64,000 nt of DNA from Emticicia sp. BO119 (GCF_013912375.1 NZ_JACETV010000001.1:62001-126000); one strand, 5' to 3'; shown: positions 9,139-18,028, numbered from the stretch's first letter. Translations and numbers: made by a program. Notes: a model not told the origin generated them from the letters alone.

Positions 9139-10017
9139 TTGGAGGCCACAATTACCCATATTTCACCAAGCTTTGAAATAAAAGACGACCGCTTTGACGT
9201 AGGTCAGATAGCTGATAGCCATCTGATGATTGAAGTGGGGCATGACCGTTTTCGCTTCACCGTCTATAGCTCTATTCATCATGTAATAATGTGGCTGGAA
9301 GATTACCATGTATTTTCATTATTGACCCATAATCAATTATTAAGTACCGTCAAGCGTATCTATCAGAATCACCAGTTTTTATCTGCCAATTATTGGAAAA
9401 CTATCAGGCTGACAGTAAATTCCAATCATTTTACGTTGATTCCTGAAGAATATTATCAATCCGACGAAGTGGTGCGATACCTCAATTTTGCCGCAGGAAA
9501 GAATCTGACCGACCAGGAGCAGATATTTGAGTTTAAGCATACACATTTTGGTATTATGAATGTTTTCAGTGTAGAAAAGGAATTGGTAAACTGGATAAAG
9601 GAGATGTACCCGGCAAAGAAAATTACGCCGATACCTGTTATAAGTACTTTAATAGAAGGAATCGTAAAGGATAAAACCAATCGTGGACTGCATCTGTATT
9701 TTGAAGAAAACTATGTTTCACTGATTTACTTTCAGGATGATAAACTGCATTTCTGTAATCGTTTCCAATATCGAACAGCTCCTGATATGGTGTATCATGT
9801 GCTGTTTATTATGAACGAGTTAGGGCTTGAAACCGAAATGCCGGTGGTATTTTATGGTGAAATCACCTCTTTTTCTGAAGGTTATACCTTATTGAACAAA
9901 ACACTTAAAAATATTGAATTTGCAAAAAATCCTACAAAAATAAGATTCAGCCAGTACTTTGAGCAAATTCCCGAGCACCGCTATTATACATTATTCTGTT
10001 CTTATTATTTGTATTAA
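9139..10017 (+). CDS. DUF3822 family protein
   Basis: A 292 aa cytoplasmic protein that I recognise as the Bacteroidota DUF3822 family, commonly found just before coaD. Family structure is thought to be ASKHA/actin-like, but function is not established. Start is TTG at 9139; no nearby in-frame ATG fits. The reading frame is rich in aromatic residues and has no signal peptide or membrane segment. coaD follows 46 bp downstream on the same strand, which suggests co-transcription. Confidence 0.75.
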   Translation: MEATITHISPSFEIKDDRFDVGQIADSHLMIEVGHDRFRFTVYSSIHHVIMWLEDYHVFSLLTHNQLLSTVKRIYQNHQFLSANYWKTIRLTVNSNHFTLIPEEYYQSDEVVRYLNFAAGKNLTDQEQIFEFKHTHFGIMNVFSVEKELVNWIKEMYPAKKITPIPVISTLIEGIVKDKTNRGLHLYFEENYVSLIYFQDDKLHFCNRFQYRTAPDMVYHVLFIMNELGLETEMPVVFYGEITSFSEGYTLLNKTLKNIEFAKNPTKIRFSQYFEQIPEHRYYTLFCSYYLY

Positions 10018-10063
10018 GTACAACAATAAAAGCTTATTTATCTCTAACCCAAACACGCATTTC

Positions 10064-10519
10064 ATGAAAAAAACAGCTTTTTTCCCCGGGTCATTCGATC
10101 CGTTCACCAAAGGCCATGCAGATATTGTTAAGCGCGGATTAAAGCTTTTTGATGAAGTGATAATTGGCATTGGTACTAATACGCAGAAGAGCCGCTATTT
10201 TCCGCTTGAATTGATGACAGTAAAAATTAAGGAAGCATTTGATAAGGCAGATAATATCAGTATTATTTCTTATGATGGCCTGACCGCCAGTATTGCCCAG
10301 AAGTACGGAGCAAGGTTTCTACTGAGGGGTCTAAGAAACACCACCGACTTTGAATATGAAAATACAATTTCGCAGGTAAACAGGCATCTGATAGCCGACT
10401 TAGAGACCGTTTTCCTGATTACTTCTCCTGAATTAGCGCCTATCAGCTCAACCATTGTGAGAGAATTACACAAGTTTGGCGCGAAGGTAAATGATTATTT
10501 GCCTTACAACTTGGAATAA
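10064..10519 (+). CDS. coaD: Phosphopantetheine adenylyltransferase
   Basis: Makes dephospho-CoA from 4'-phosphopantetheine and ATP, the fourth step of coenzyme A synthesis. Nucleotidyltransferase motifs: GSFDPFTKGH (9-18), with the T/HxGH motif as TKGH, RGLRNTTDFEYE (88-99) and ISSTIVRE (127-134). Start set at ATG 10064 (151 aa), which places the GSFDPFT motif at the usual residue 9; a reading from 9959 would add 35 unrelated residues overlapping the DUF3822 gene. panC of the same pathway lies elsewhere in this window. Confidence 0.95.
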   Translation: MKKTAFFPGSFDPFTKGHADIVKRGLKLFDEVIIGIGTNTQKSRYFPLELMTVKIKEAFDKADNISIISYDGLTASIAQKYGARFLLRGLRNTTDFEYENTISQVNRHLIADLETVFLITSPELAPISSTIVRELHKFGAKVNDYLPYNLE

Positions 10520-10560
10520 AATGCTTGTCCGAAGCGTTTTTAGTTCTAAGCTTAAAATGC

Positions 10561-10568
10561 TAATTTTG
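10561..10568 (+). promoter_or_regulatory. -7 box of the lipoprotein gene (TAATTTTG)
   Basis: Exact TAnnTTTG match 44 bp before the ATG at 10613, with a T-rich element about 19 bp further upstream (10536-10541). Confidence 0.45.
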
Positions 10569-10612
10569 TAGATTCATTTTTAAATCAGGCGTGCTTGTAC
10601 GCTCCACTCACA

Positions 10613-11050
10613 ATGAAAAAACTATTTGTTGTTCTTGCCATAGTCTCATTTGTTTTTGCCTGTAAAGACAAAAAAGAAGAGCCCGTAAATGCTTCCGCTA
10701 AAATTCTTACGGCTAATTTCTGGAAGTTAGATCGTTTTACTGATCCAACTGGTAAAACTTTAGGGCAAAATGAACTAAGTTCTCAGGCTCAGGCTATTTT
10801 CGACTTGGAGTTTGAGTTTCGCTCAGATAACGTAACTCGTGGTAGAGATAAAGCTTCAAAACAGATTAAAAATGCCGGAAGCTGGTATCTGAAAAATGAT
10901 AATAAGATATTAGATATTCAGATTATTGGTTTCGGTGGTGAATTTAAAATAATCGAATTATCGAATAATAAACTCATTTTGCAAGCCGAAAATAATAGCT
11001 TTATTAAGGCTTCTAGTACTGTCAATTTAGAGTTGGTGCCTTCTTTATAA
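10613..11050 (+). CDS. Small lipocalin-like lipoprotein
   Basis: 145 aa. Start placed at ATG 10613 so that the protein opens with MKKLFVVLAIVSFVFACK, a lipoprotein signal with lipobox VFAC and the lipidated Cys18; an earlier in-frame ATG at 10595 would disrupt this. The mature part has a beta pattern with a WKLDRF opening and a ...GSWYLKNDNKILDI... middle, typical of Bacteroidota lipocalin-like lipoproteins. Function unknown; probably anchored in the outer or inner membrane facing the periplasm. Confidence 0.75.
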   Translation: MKKLFVVLAIVSFVFACKDKKEEPVNASAKILTANFWKLDRFTDPTGKTLGQNELSSQAQAIFDLEFEFRSDNVTRGRDKASKQIKNAGSWYLKNDNKILDIQIIGFGGEFKIIELSNNKLILQAENNSFIKASSTVNLELVPSL

Positions 11051-11058
11051 GGTTACTT

Positions 11059-11066
11059 TACTTTTG
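11059..11066 (+). promoter_or_regulatory. -7 box of murF-alr (TACTTTTG)
   Basis: Exact TAnnTTTG match 32 bp before the GTG start at 11099. It begins only 8 bp after the lipoprotein stop, so the wall-synthesis gene has its own promoter. Confidence 0.5.
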
Positions 11067-11098
11067 TTTTTGTTAGCTATTTTTCTACAACATACACA

Positions 11099-13558
11099 GT
11101 GAATTTCTTTTCTGAACCTATTATTACGGGGGCTACGGTTTTGTTGACCGATAGCCGTTTTGTTTCTCAACCCCAGCAGAGTATTTTCTTTGCCATTAAA
11201 GGAGAACGCCACGACGGACATAATTTTATTGAAGAACTTTATGAAAAGGGAGTCCGTGAATTTGTTGTTGAAAAAAAAGCTGCAAGCCCGGATCTTAATG
11301 AGCGTTTTGCAGAGGCTAAATTCTGGTTGGTCGAGAACGGCATCAGAGCCTTGCAGAATCTGGCGGCCGAACATCGGAGAAAGTACACTATTCCCGTGAT
11401 AGGTATTACCGGGAGTAATGGCAAAACCATTGTGAAAGAGTGGTTAAGTACTTTATTAGCTAAAGACTATACGATTATCAAAAGCCCAAGGAGCTATAAT
11501 TCACAAATCGGGGTGGGTTTATCGGTATGGCAAATGAACGAAAGTCATACGCTGGGTATTTTTGAGGCAGGTATTTCAAAGTCAGGTGAAATGGAAAACC
11601 TTGAGCCCATTATCAGCCCGAACATTGGGATATTTACCAATATAGGCTCTGCACATGATGAGGGCTTCAGAAGCCGCAAACAAAAAGTTACTGAAAAACT
11701 GCGTTTATTCCGCCGGAGCAAAACACTTATCTATTGCAAAGATTATGAAGAAATAGATGAAGAAATCAAGCTTTTATTGAGGGCAGTTAATCCAAGAATT
11801 GAACTTATCGGTTGGTCGAAACATCAGGAAAGCCCGATTAATGTCACTTTTACTAAATCGGCTACTTATACCACTTTAGCCATCAACTGGAATGCCGAAG
11901 AATATGAATTCAGGATTCCCTTTACGGATGATGCTTCTATCGAAAATGCGACACATTGTGTTTTTGCCAAATTGCTGTTAACCCCCAAAGGACAGGATTT
12001 AAGTATAACGTCAGAAGCCCTAATGGCTTTGAAACCTATTGCCATGCGCCTGGAGTTAAAACAGGGGATTAATGACTGTTACCTCATTGACGATACCTAC
12101 AATAATGATTATGCAGGTTTGAACATGGCATTAAACTTCATGAGCCAGCATCACACCAAAGATCATAAGATATTAATCATCAGCGATTTACTGCAATCAG
12201 GTTTGAAAGAGATAGATTTATACAAGAGTATTGCCGATCTGGTAAAAGGGAAAGAAATAGATCAGTTAATAGGTATCGGTGAGGATATTTCAAGAAATGC
12301 CAGGTATTTTGATATTGATGCTATATTCTTCAGATCAACTGAAAATTTTTTAGAAGAATACCCTATAAACCAGTTTCACGATAGCCTGATTTTAGTAAAA
12401 GGAGCAAGAAAATTTGCCTTTGAAAAAATTGTTGAAAGACTCATTCAGAAAGTACATGGAACCGTATTTGAGATAAATTTAGATGCGCTGACACATAACC
12501 TGAATTTTTATCGTGGAAAAATAGGGAGCGATACCAGAATAATGGTAATGGTAAAAGCCTATGCCTATGGAAGCGGCAGCGCAGAAGTAGCCAGTTTGCT
12601 TGAATACCATCGTGTAGATTATTTAGGAGTAGCCTACCCGGACGAGGGAGTAGCTTTGCGCCAGAATGGTATAAAATTGCCTGTTATGGTACTTAACTCA
12701 CAGCCTGAAACTTTCAGCAAACTAATTGAGTATGATTTAGAGCCTGAGATTTACAGTTTTCAGTTGTTTAAACGTTTTCAGGATTTCATCCGGTCATTTC
12801 CTGAGGTTACTTTCAAGATTCATATCAAGTTGGATACCGGTATGCATCGCCTTGGTTTTGAAGAGCAGGATATTGATAAACTGATTGAATTGCTCAAACA
12901 CAACCCGGCTATTAAAATAGCCTCCATATTCAGCCATTTGGTTGGGGCGGATGAAAGTGAGCATAACGATTTTTCCAGATCACAGATAGAGCGTTTCAAA
13001 CGTATGTCTGATAAAATCATCCAGGCGCTACCTTCTGGAGAAGCACCGCTTCGACATATCTGTAATTCAGCCGGAATTATCCGTTTTCCGGAAGCCCGAT
13101 TCGATATGGTCAGGTTAGGCATCGGTTTGTATGGGGTTGAAGCAACAGGAACAGAACAAAAATCTTTGCAGACAGTAGGAACCCTGAAAACAATTATTTC
13201 TCAGATTAAACATCTGAAAAAAGGAGAGACAATTGGTTATAGCCGTAAAGGCATCTTAGAGAAAGACTCACGTATTGCCACTATTGCCATTGGCTATGCC
13301 GACGGTTTCGACCGGGGCTTTAGCAAAGGAGTAGGAGTAGTTTTGGTAAACGGAACAAAATGCCCTGTGATAGGTAATGTGTGTATGGATATGACCATGA
13401 TTGACGTAACCGAAGCCAGATGCGAAGAAGGAGACGAAGTAATAATTTTTGGTAAAGACCTGCCAATTCATGAATTGGCTTCTTCTATCAGCACAATTCC
13501 TTATGAAATTCTGACGGGTGTCAGCGAGCGGGTAAAACGGGTATTTTATAAGGAATAA
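11099..13558 (+). CDS. Bifunctional MurF ligase / alanine racemase
   Basis: One 819 aa protein joins UDP-MurNAc-tripeptide:D-Ala-D-Ala ligase (about 1-450) to a PLP alanine racemase (about 455-819), coupling supply and use of D-alanine for peptidoglycan. MurF half: ATP-binding GITGSNGKT (102-110) and a late ligase domain. Racemase half: PLP lysine 486 in VKAYAYGSG, IGYSRKG with the second catalytic Tyr (around 713), and VCMDMTMID. This fusion is a known Bacteroidota arrangement. GTG start at 11099; the N-terminus aligns with the MurF substrate-binding domain. Confidence 0.95.
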   Translation: MNFFSEPIITGATVLLTDSRFVSQPQQSIFFAIKGERHDGHNFIEELYEKGVREFVVEKKAASPDLNERFAEAKFWLVENGIRALQNLAAEHRRKYTIPVIGITGSNGKTIVKEWLSTLLAKDYTIIKSPRSYNSQIGVGLSVWQMNESHTLGIFEAGISKSGEMENLEPIISPNIGIFTNIGSAHDEGFRSRKQKVTEKLRLFRRSKTLIYCKDYEEIDEEIKLLLRAVNPRIELIGWSKHQESPINVTFTKSATYTTLAINWNAEEYEFRIPFTDDASIENATHCVFAKLLLTPKGQDLSITSEALMALKPIAMRLELKQGINDCYLIDDTYNNDYAGLNMALNFMSQHHTKDHKILIISDLLQSGLKEIDLYKSIADLVKGKEIDQLIGIGEDISRNARYFDIDAIFFRSTENFLEEYPINQFHDSLILVKGARKFAFEKIVERLIQKVHGTVFEINLDALTHNLNFYRGKIGSDTRIMVMVKAYAYGSGSAEVASLLEYHRVDYLGVAYPDEGVALRQNGIKLPVMVLNSQPETFSKLIEYDLEPEIYSFQLFKRFQDFIRSFPEVTFKIHIKLDTGMHRLGFEEQDIDKLIELLKHNPAIKIASIFSHLVGADESEHNDFSRSQIERFKRMSDKIIQALPSGEAPLRHICNSAGIIRFPEARFDMVRLGIGLYGVEATGTEQKSLQTVGTLKTIISQIKHLKKGETIGYSRKGILEKDSRIATIAIGYADGFDRGFSKGVGVVLVNGTKCPVIGNVCMDMTMIDVTEARCEEGDEVIIFGKDLPIHELASSISTIPYEILTGVSERVKRVFYKE

Positions 13559-13567
13559 GCAATAGGG

Positions 13568-13600
13568 TTTGTAAAACAGTCCGAGACGTAACTATATTTG
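13568..13600 (+). promoter_or_regulatory. Full consensus promoter (TTTG-N21-TATATTTG)
   Basis: -33 TTTG at 13568-13571, 21 bp spacer, -7 TATATTTG at 13593-13600: the best match to the Bacteroidota house-keeping promoter in the window. The GTG start of the SUMF1-fold gene is 23 bp downstream. Confidence 0.7.
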
Positions 13601-13623
13601 TAAAACCAAACATTTCAACCTAA

Positions 13624-14601
13624 GTGAAAAAAGTATCTTTAATTGTTCTCGCAACTTTCCTGTTCTTCACAGCTTTTCGTAGCGAAGATTTAAAACCTTA
13701 TACCGAACACATACCCGGCCTTGGGCATGGGCTCGACATGATGCCAATCCCTGCCGGAGAATTTACAATGGGCAGCCCGGCCAATGAAAAAGACCGCAAA
13801 GACGATGAAGGTCCTCAGCATAAAGTGAAAATTGATGCTTTCTGGATGGCTAAGTATGAAACCTCATGGGAGATGTACGAGACCTTTTTTAATAAAGAAT
13901 TAGAAGTAGCCGATGATAAAAATACAGCAGAAGTAAAAGGACGTGTAGATGTGGTGGCCCGCCCGACACAACCTTATGTAGAAATGTCGTTCGGTCAGGG
14001 CAAAGAAAGTGGTTTTCCGGTATGCAACGTAACCCAGTTTGCCGCAAGAGCGTTTTGTAAATGGTTATATGCCAAAACAGGACATTTCTATCGCCTGCCA
14101 ACCGAAGCCGAATGGGAATATGCCGCTCGTGCAGGTTCTACTACAACATTTTATTTTGGTAATGATGCCTCGCAACTGAAAGAGTATGCCTGGTTCTATG
14201 ATAATTCAGATGGTTCGTATAAGAAAGTAGGGCAGAAGAAACCAAATGCCTGGGGCTTATATGATATGTATGGCAATGTGGCCGAATGGACTTCCGATTT
14301 ATATGTAGCTGATTTTTATGGAAAACCTGAAGCGGCTGATAACCCTTATATAAAACCAAGCAACCATTATCCGCATGTCATTCGTGGAGGTCACTGGGAC
14401 GATGATCCCGATAAGCTACGTAGTGCAGCCCGTCGAACTTCAACACCTGATTTGAAACAACGTGACCCACAGATTCCAAAATCAGACTGGTGGTTGACCG
14501 ACGCACCATTCTTAGGGTTCAGAGTGGTAAGACCATTAAAAGAACCGTCAAAAGAAGAAATAGAAGCCTATTTCGCTCGCCCACCAAAAGATATTCCTTG
14601 A
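13624..14601 (+). CDS. Secreted SUMF1/FGE-fold protein lacking the catalytic cysteines
   Basis: 325 aa with a Sec signal peptide (about 1-20) and one formylglycine-generating-enzyme-sulfatase domain: IPAGEFTMGSP, YRLPTEAEWEYAARAG, GLYDMYGNVAEWTSDL, VIRGGHW and LGFRVV are all in order. Genuine formylglycine-generating enzymes carry two Cys shortly after RGGSW; here that segment reads RGGHWDDDPDKLRSAARR, with no Cys. It is therefore unlikely to activate sulfatases; related folds serve as ergothioneine-type enzymes, binding proteins or gliding-machinery lipoproteins (GldJ/GldK). No lipobox Cys is visible. GTG start at 13624. Function unknown. Confidence 0.85.
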   Translation: MKKVSLIVLATFLFFTAFRSEDLKPYTEHIPGLGHGLDMMPIPAGEFTMGSPANEKDRKDDEGPQHKVKIDAFWMAKYETSWEMYETFFNKELEVADDKNTAEVKGRVDVVARPTQPYVEMSFGQGKESGFPVCNVTQFAARAFCKWLYAKTGHFYRLPTEAEWEYAARAGSTTTFYFGNDASQLKEYAWFYDNSDGSYKKVGQKKPNAWGLYDMYGNVAEWTSDLYVADFYGKPEAADNPYIKPSNHYPHVIRGGHWDDDPDKLRSAARRTSTPDLKQRDPQIPKSDWWLTDAPFLGFRVVRPLKEPSKEEIEAYFARPPKDIP

Positions 14602-14657
14602 TAGGGCAATTATTTATTAATATTCCCAAAATATAGGTTTTTAATAAAGCACAAGGT

Positions 14658-14688
14658 AGAGACAAGGCATTGCCTTGTCTCTTTTTTT
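14658..14688 (+). terminator. Intrinsic terminator of the SUMF1-fold gene
   Basis: Stem AGAGACAAGGC / GCCTTGTCTCT with a 3-nt loop, followed by seven T. It closes the preceding gene. Confidence 0.8.
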
Positions 14689-14750
14689 ACATATATTGAT
14701 CTTTATAGAAATTTTATTTTGTTCCTCTATCAACCTATATACTTTGTGCT

Positions 14751-14758
14751 TACCTTTG
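14751..14758 (+). promoter_or_regulatory. Candidate -7 box (TACCTTTG)
   Basis: Exact TAnnTTTG match 18 bp before the ATG at 14777. The -33 element is not convincing. Confidence 0.35.
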
Positions 14759-14776
14759 GTTTTTCTGTGAACTAAT

Positions 14777-15196
14777 ATGAGTACCGAACCCATTTTTTTC
14801 TTAAAAACTGCCGGATTCCTGCAAATTATTCTTTGTATCGGTAGCTTGGCTATTCCATATCTGCTTGACTGGAAAAGTGAATTAACTAAAGTCTCAAACC
14901 TGATAAAACAGATTTTCTGGACTTATGCCGGATACATCCTTTCGTTTAATCTGTTCTTCGGATTGATTTCATTTTGGGGAGCAGAGGCTTTGTTGGATAA
15001 GAGTTTCCTAACTAAATCAATCACCATCTTTATTTTTATGTATTGGTTGGTCAGAATCATCATTCAGTTTTTCTATTTCGATACTAAGTCTGCCCCTAAA
15101 GGATTAATCTATACACTTGGTGAAATTGGCTTAGTGGCTTTATTCGTATTTCTGACTGGGGTCTATGGTTGGGTTTCTTATCTAAACTTCCATTAA
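14777..15196 (+). CDS. Four-helix membrane protein, partner of the MBOAT gene
   Basis: 139 aa integral membrane protein with about four hydrophobic segments (near 10-30, 45-68, 80-103 and 112-134). I do not recognise a named family. Its stop codon directly abuts the ATG of the wax-synthase-like MBOAT gene (zero spacing), so the two are almost certainly translated together and may form one membrane complex or pathway. No signal peptide apart from the first helix. Confidence 0.75.
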   Translation: MSTEPIFFLKTAGFLQIILCIGSLAIPYLLDWKSELTKVSNLIKQIFWTYAGYILSFNLFFGLISFWGAEALLDKSFLTKSITIFIFMYWLVRIIIQFFYFDTKSAPKGLIYTLGEIGLVALFVFLTGVYGWVSYLNFH

Positions 15197-16183
15197 ATGG
15201 CTCTCACTTACATAATATACTTCCTCATTTTCACTATTCCATTATGGGGGTATCTGATTCTGTTAAATACCAGAGTTAGCCCTACACTTTGTGGCTGGCT
15301 TATGGCAATAGGTTTCATTGGTCTGAAATACTTTTTTGTACCGGCAAACCCTCTGACAGCAATGTTTTTATACATAGTAAGCACTTTCTGGTCAATGAAA
15401 CTGGTAGTGACAAATAACCATTTAGGCAAGGCAAATCGGCTGACATTTATCCAATGGCTTGTATTCAGTTATGGATGGTTTGGCATGAATCCTGCACCTT
15501 TTAAATCCTTTCCAGGCAAACCCTTTCCTGATTACATGGCTCATATCCTCAAAGGGATTTCAAGAATTATTATGGGCTTAGTCCTGATTACATCTGCTCG
15601 TCTGTACTATTTTAATACTGAGTGGAGTGTTGCGAACAATTATTTTGTAAATATCTGCTATCTCATAAGCCTGAGCCTGATTCTACATTTTGGAATATTG
15701 AATATCAATACCGGATTATTAAGAATGGCAGGCGTCAACGTGAGTACATTGTTTAATAAACCCATTAAATCAAAAACCTTACAGGAGTTCTGGAGCAGGC
15801 GATGGAATCTGGCATTTATAGAGTTAACAACCATTGCAGTCTTACGCCCATTGAAAAAGCGATACGGGCAAAAAGTTGCCTTCTGGACTTCGTATATTTT
15901 TTCAGGACTATTGCATGAATTGGCCATCAGTTTACCAGTAAATCATGGTTATGGAAAACCATTCCTTTATTTTATCATTCAGGCGGGCTTGATTCTGGGC
16001 GTAGAGAAATATGTCATTAACCCTGATACCGGGAAATTCAAAAGGTTATTATGGCTGCTACTCTGTCTTTTTGTGCCAATGCCAATCTTATTTCATCAGA
16101 TGTTTATTAGTTGGATTGTTATGCCTTTAGTAGATTTACTGGCCTATAGAGGTTTCGATTTTGTAGTCATTATTTTTGAATAA
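15197..16183 (+). CDS. Wax-synthase-like membrane-bound O-acyltransferase (MBOAT)
   Basis: 328 aa with about eight membrane helices. Two landmarks point to the plant wax-synthase type of MBOAT: FWSRRWNLAF (about 196-205), matching the FWGRRWN motif of plant long-chain-alcohol acyltransferases, followed by LRPLKK (plants: LRPTVY), and the histidine-bearing SGLLHELAI (about 236-244; His near 240), in the position of the MBOAT active-site His. Family members esterify fatty acyl-CoA to an alcohol. The real acceptor here is unknown; a lipid or surface hydroxyl group is possible. Directly abuts the four-helix protein gene upstream. Confidence 0.7.
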   Translation: MALTYIIYFLIFTIPLWGYLILLNTRVSPTLCGWLMAIGFIGLKYFFVPANPLTAMFLYIVSTFWSMKLVVTNNHLGKANRLTFIQWLVFSYGWFGMNPAPFKSFPGKPFPDYMAHILKGISRIIMGLVLITSARLYYFNTEWSVANNYFVNICYLISLSLILHFGILNINTGLLRMAGVNVSTLFNKPIKSKTLQEFWSRRWNLAFIELTTIAVLRPLKKRYGQKVAFWTSYIFSGLLHELAISLPVNHGYGKPFLYFIIQAGLILGVEKYVINPDTGKFKRLLWLLLCLFVPMPILFHQMFISWIVMPLVDLLAYRGFDFVVIIFE

Positions 16184-16184
16184 A

Positions 16185-16213
16185 AGTAGGGACTTATGAA
16201 TTCTGCCCCTACT
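16185..16213. terminator. Hairpin between convergent genes
   Basis: AGTAGGG (16185-16191) and CCCTACT (16207-16213) can pair around a 15-nt loop between the MBOAT gene and the convergent reductase. There is no strong T tract, so termination is only likely. Confidence 0.35.
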
Positions 16214-16241
16214 GTCTATTATAACCTTTAGCCATTTTATG

Positions 16242-16814
16242 CTAATCTTTATCGACCACATAATTCAATTCCACAACCCCTGAATCAAATTGTCGGGTAT
16301 TCAATAATTTCAGTTTTGTTTTATCTGCCACATTAGTAAACAACGGAATACCCTCTCCAAGAATAGTCGGATTAAGAAACAGCCAGTAGCCATCAATCAA
16401 ACCCTGTTCAATAAGTGCATGAGTCGCTGTCGGGCTGCCAAAAAGCAGAATATCTTCCCCATCCTGTTGCTTTATTTCATTGATTCTATCCGAAACGTTG
16501 TCGCTGATAATGGTTGTATTACTTAAATCCGCTTCTTCCAATGTGTTTGATAAAACAATTTTATGAACTTTACTATACCATTTTGAATGGTCAATATCAT
16601 GCTTGCTTGCGTTTGGTGCATCTCCTGCGGTAGGCCAGTAGCTTTCCATCATCTGATAGGTTACTCTTCCATATAATGCAGTGTCACCTTTGCTTATCCG
16701 CTTACCTACATAATCAAAAAGTTCCTCATCAACTTTTGCCCAGTTGAGTTCTCCGTTTGGCCCTGCAACAAAACCGTCGAGCGATATGTGCATAAATGAA
16801 ATGAGTTTTCTCAT
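16242..16814 (-). CDS. Dihydrofolate reductase-fold protein (RibD C-terminal type)
   Basis: 190 aa cytoplasmic NADPH-binding reductase fold. Start MRKLISFMHISLDGFVAG carries the family motif S-LDGFVA, followed by LYGRVTYQMM and a C-terminal ILLFGSP...GLIDGYWLFLNPTILGEG, the characteristic order of RibD-C/YyaP-like proteins. Such proteins are mostly uncharacterised oxidoreductases and not the folate enzyme itself. Appears to be a single gene; the gap to the next gene (16815-16901) contains an inverted copy of the dispersed repeat core. Confidence 0.88.
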   Translation of the reverse strand: MRKLISFMHISLDGFVAGPNGELNWAKVDEELFDYVGKRISKGDTALYGRVTYQMMESYWPTAGDAPNASKHDIDHSKWYSKVHKIVLSNTLEEADLSNTTIISDNVSDRINEIKQQDGEDILLFGSPTATHALIEQGLIDGYWLFLNPTILGEGIPLFTNVADKTKLKLLNTRQFDSGVVELNYVVDKD

Positions 16815-16881
16815 ATAGTTCTATTTTACTGTTTTCTATCGTTGTTTATAGGGTACTACTTTCTTTTCATAATACATATTC

Positions 16882-16895
16882 ATTCGCTAATTCAC
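16882..16895. repeat. Single inverted copy of the dispersed repeat core
   Basis: ATTCGCTAATTCAC is the exact reverse complement of 4251-4264. It lies just 3' of the DUF4199 gene stop, again in an intergenic position. Confidence 0.45.
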
Positions 16896-16901
16896 GAGTC
16901 T

Positions 16902-17429
16902 TTATGCCATTGCGGTATGCTTCCGTTTCAGTATCAGGGCACTGATTAATGTTACGGCAAGGCCAATGGGTAAGATTTCCATATAAGTCAGTAAAATTAC
17001 ACCGATCGGAGTCTCATAGAGTTTAGCAGATTCTTCCATCATTTTAATTTGCTCCTTAATTTCGGCCGTACTGGCACCGTTCTCTTTGGCATCCTGTATT
17101 ACATGTGTAGTATATTTTTCCATAAAATCCGGTACAAACATATAATAATCAACCAGCCATACAAGTACATAAATAGTTGAGGCAATCAGACTTATATACA
17201 GACCAATCCTGAACGCTTTGCCAAAAGAGATACTTCCGTTATTATATTTGTCTCTGTAATTTTTGACACCCACAAAAACCAGTGAAAACGCTAATAACAT
17301 AGCGGCATATCCAACAACTATATTGCCATCGAAATTGCCCGAACTATAGCAATAACCAATAGAACATACCATAAATGTGGATACGATAAGCCCTGCTATC
17401 AATCCAAAAGTGAGAACGATTTTCTGCAT
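16902..17429 (-). CDS. DUF4199 membrane protein
   Basis: 175 aa with four membrane helices (about 5-25, 38-56, 70-92, 143-167) and a charged loop (about 95-140) rich in Lys and Glu between helices three and four. This layout and the GISFGKAFRIGL-like segment (here GSISFGKAFRIGL) identify the Bacteroidota DUF4199 family, of unknown function. Next gene on the strand is the membrane LuxR-type regulator 113 bp away; co-transcription is uncertain. Confidence 0.8.
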   Translation of the reverse strand: MQKIVLTFGLIAGLIVSTFMVCSIGYCYSSGNFDGNIVVGYAAMLLAFSLVFVGVKNYRDKYNNGSISFGKAFRIGLYISLIASTIYVLVWLVDYYMFVPDFMEKYTTHVIQDAKENGASTAEIKEQIKMMEESAKLYETPIGVILLTYMEILPIGLAVTLISALILKRKHTAMA

Positions 17430-17542
17430 GAGATTTGAATTTGTTTATGGCACAAAACTGAAATCTTCTACCCGGTTTTTACTCATACTTTCGGGTGATT
17501 TTACAAAAAAATAATAAATTTCACACTAAAGCATGAGGTATA

Positions 17543-18028
17543 TCAAGGTATCAGGCTCAGCCTTTTGGCTTTTTCAACAGCCTGAGTTCTCCGCTTTACA
17601 TCTAATTTCTCAAAAACCTTTGATGAATGCGTTTTGATGGTATTAAGAGATACAAAAAGTTTCAGAGCAATTTCCTGATTACTCAAGCCCGTGGCCATTA
17701 GTTCCAGTACTTCTAATTCACGTTTGCTTAAGCCTGATTCTATAAGGGCAGTTTCGTTTAGCTTAAATTCACTGGTGTTCTCAACCTGATGCACTCTTTC
17801 CACAACCTGTTCTACAACCTTGATTTCTACTTTGGGTTTGGTTAATTTAAGAGCAAGCCATATACCCAAACCTGTAAAAATAAGTGCAATGACTGCTATA
17901 TATATTTCAAAGGCATGATTGAAAATAATCAGTCGTAATTGTAGCCACCGCATAACAAATAATAGTATTGCCAACGAAATACCATAAATAATAACATGCT
18001 TGTTGCGTATCAGGAAATTTAGAAGCAT
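17543..18028 (-). CDS. Membrane-anchored LuxR-type HTH regulator
   Basis: 161 aa. Two hydrophobic helices (about 10-27 and 37-60) are followed by a linker with coiled-coil character (EVKVVEQVVERVHQVE-like, about 66-88) and a LuxR helix-turn-helix (about 97-157: LSKRELEVLELMATGLSNQEIA...SLNTIKTHSSKVFEKL). There is no receiver or ligand domain, so the DNA-binding domain is tethered to the membrane. It starts 5 nt after the stop of the double-thioredoxin gene, which indicates co-expression and possibly envelope redox or stress sensing (inference). Confidence 0.85.
   Translation of the reverse strand: MLLNFLIRNKHVIIYGISLAILLFVMRWLQLRLIIFNHAFEIYIAVIALIFTGLGIWLALKLTKPKVEIKVVEQVVERVHQVENTSEFKLNETALIESGLSKRELEVLELMATGLSNQEIALKLFVSLNTIKTHSSKVFEKLDVKRRTQAVEKAKRLSLIP

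Noticed and set aside
13624-14601. Annotation as formylglycine-generating enzyme
   Set aside because: Both catalytic cysteines after RGGSW/RGGHW are missing and no sulfatase gene is in the window.
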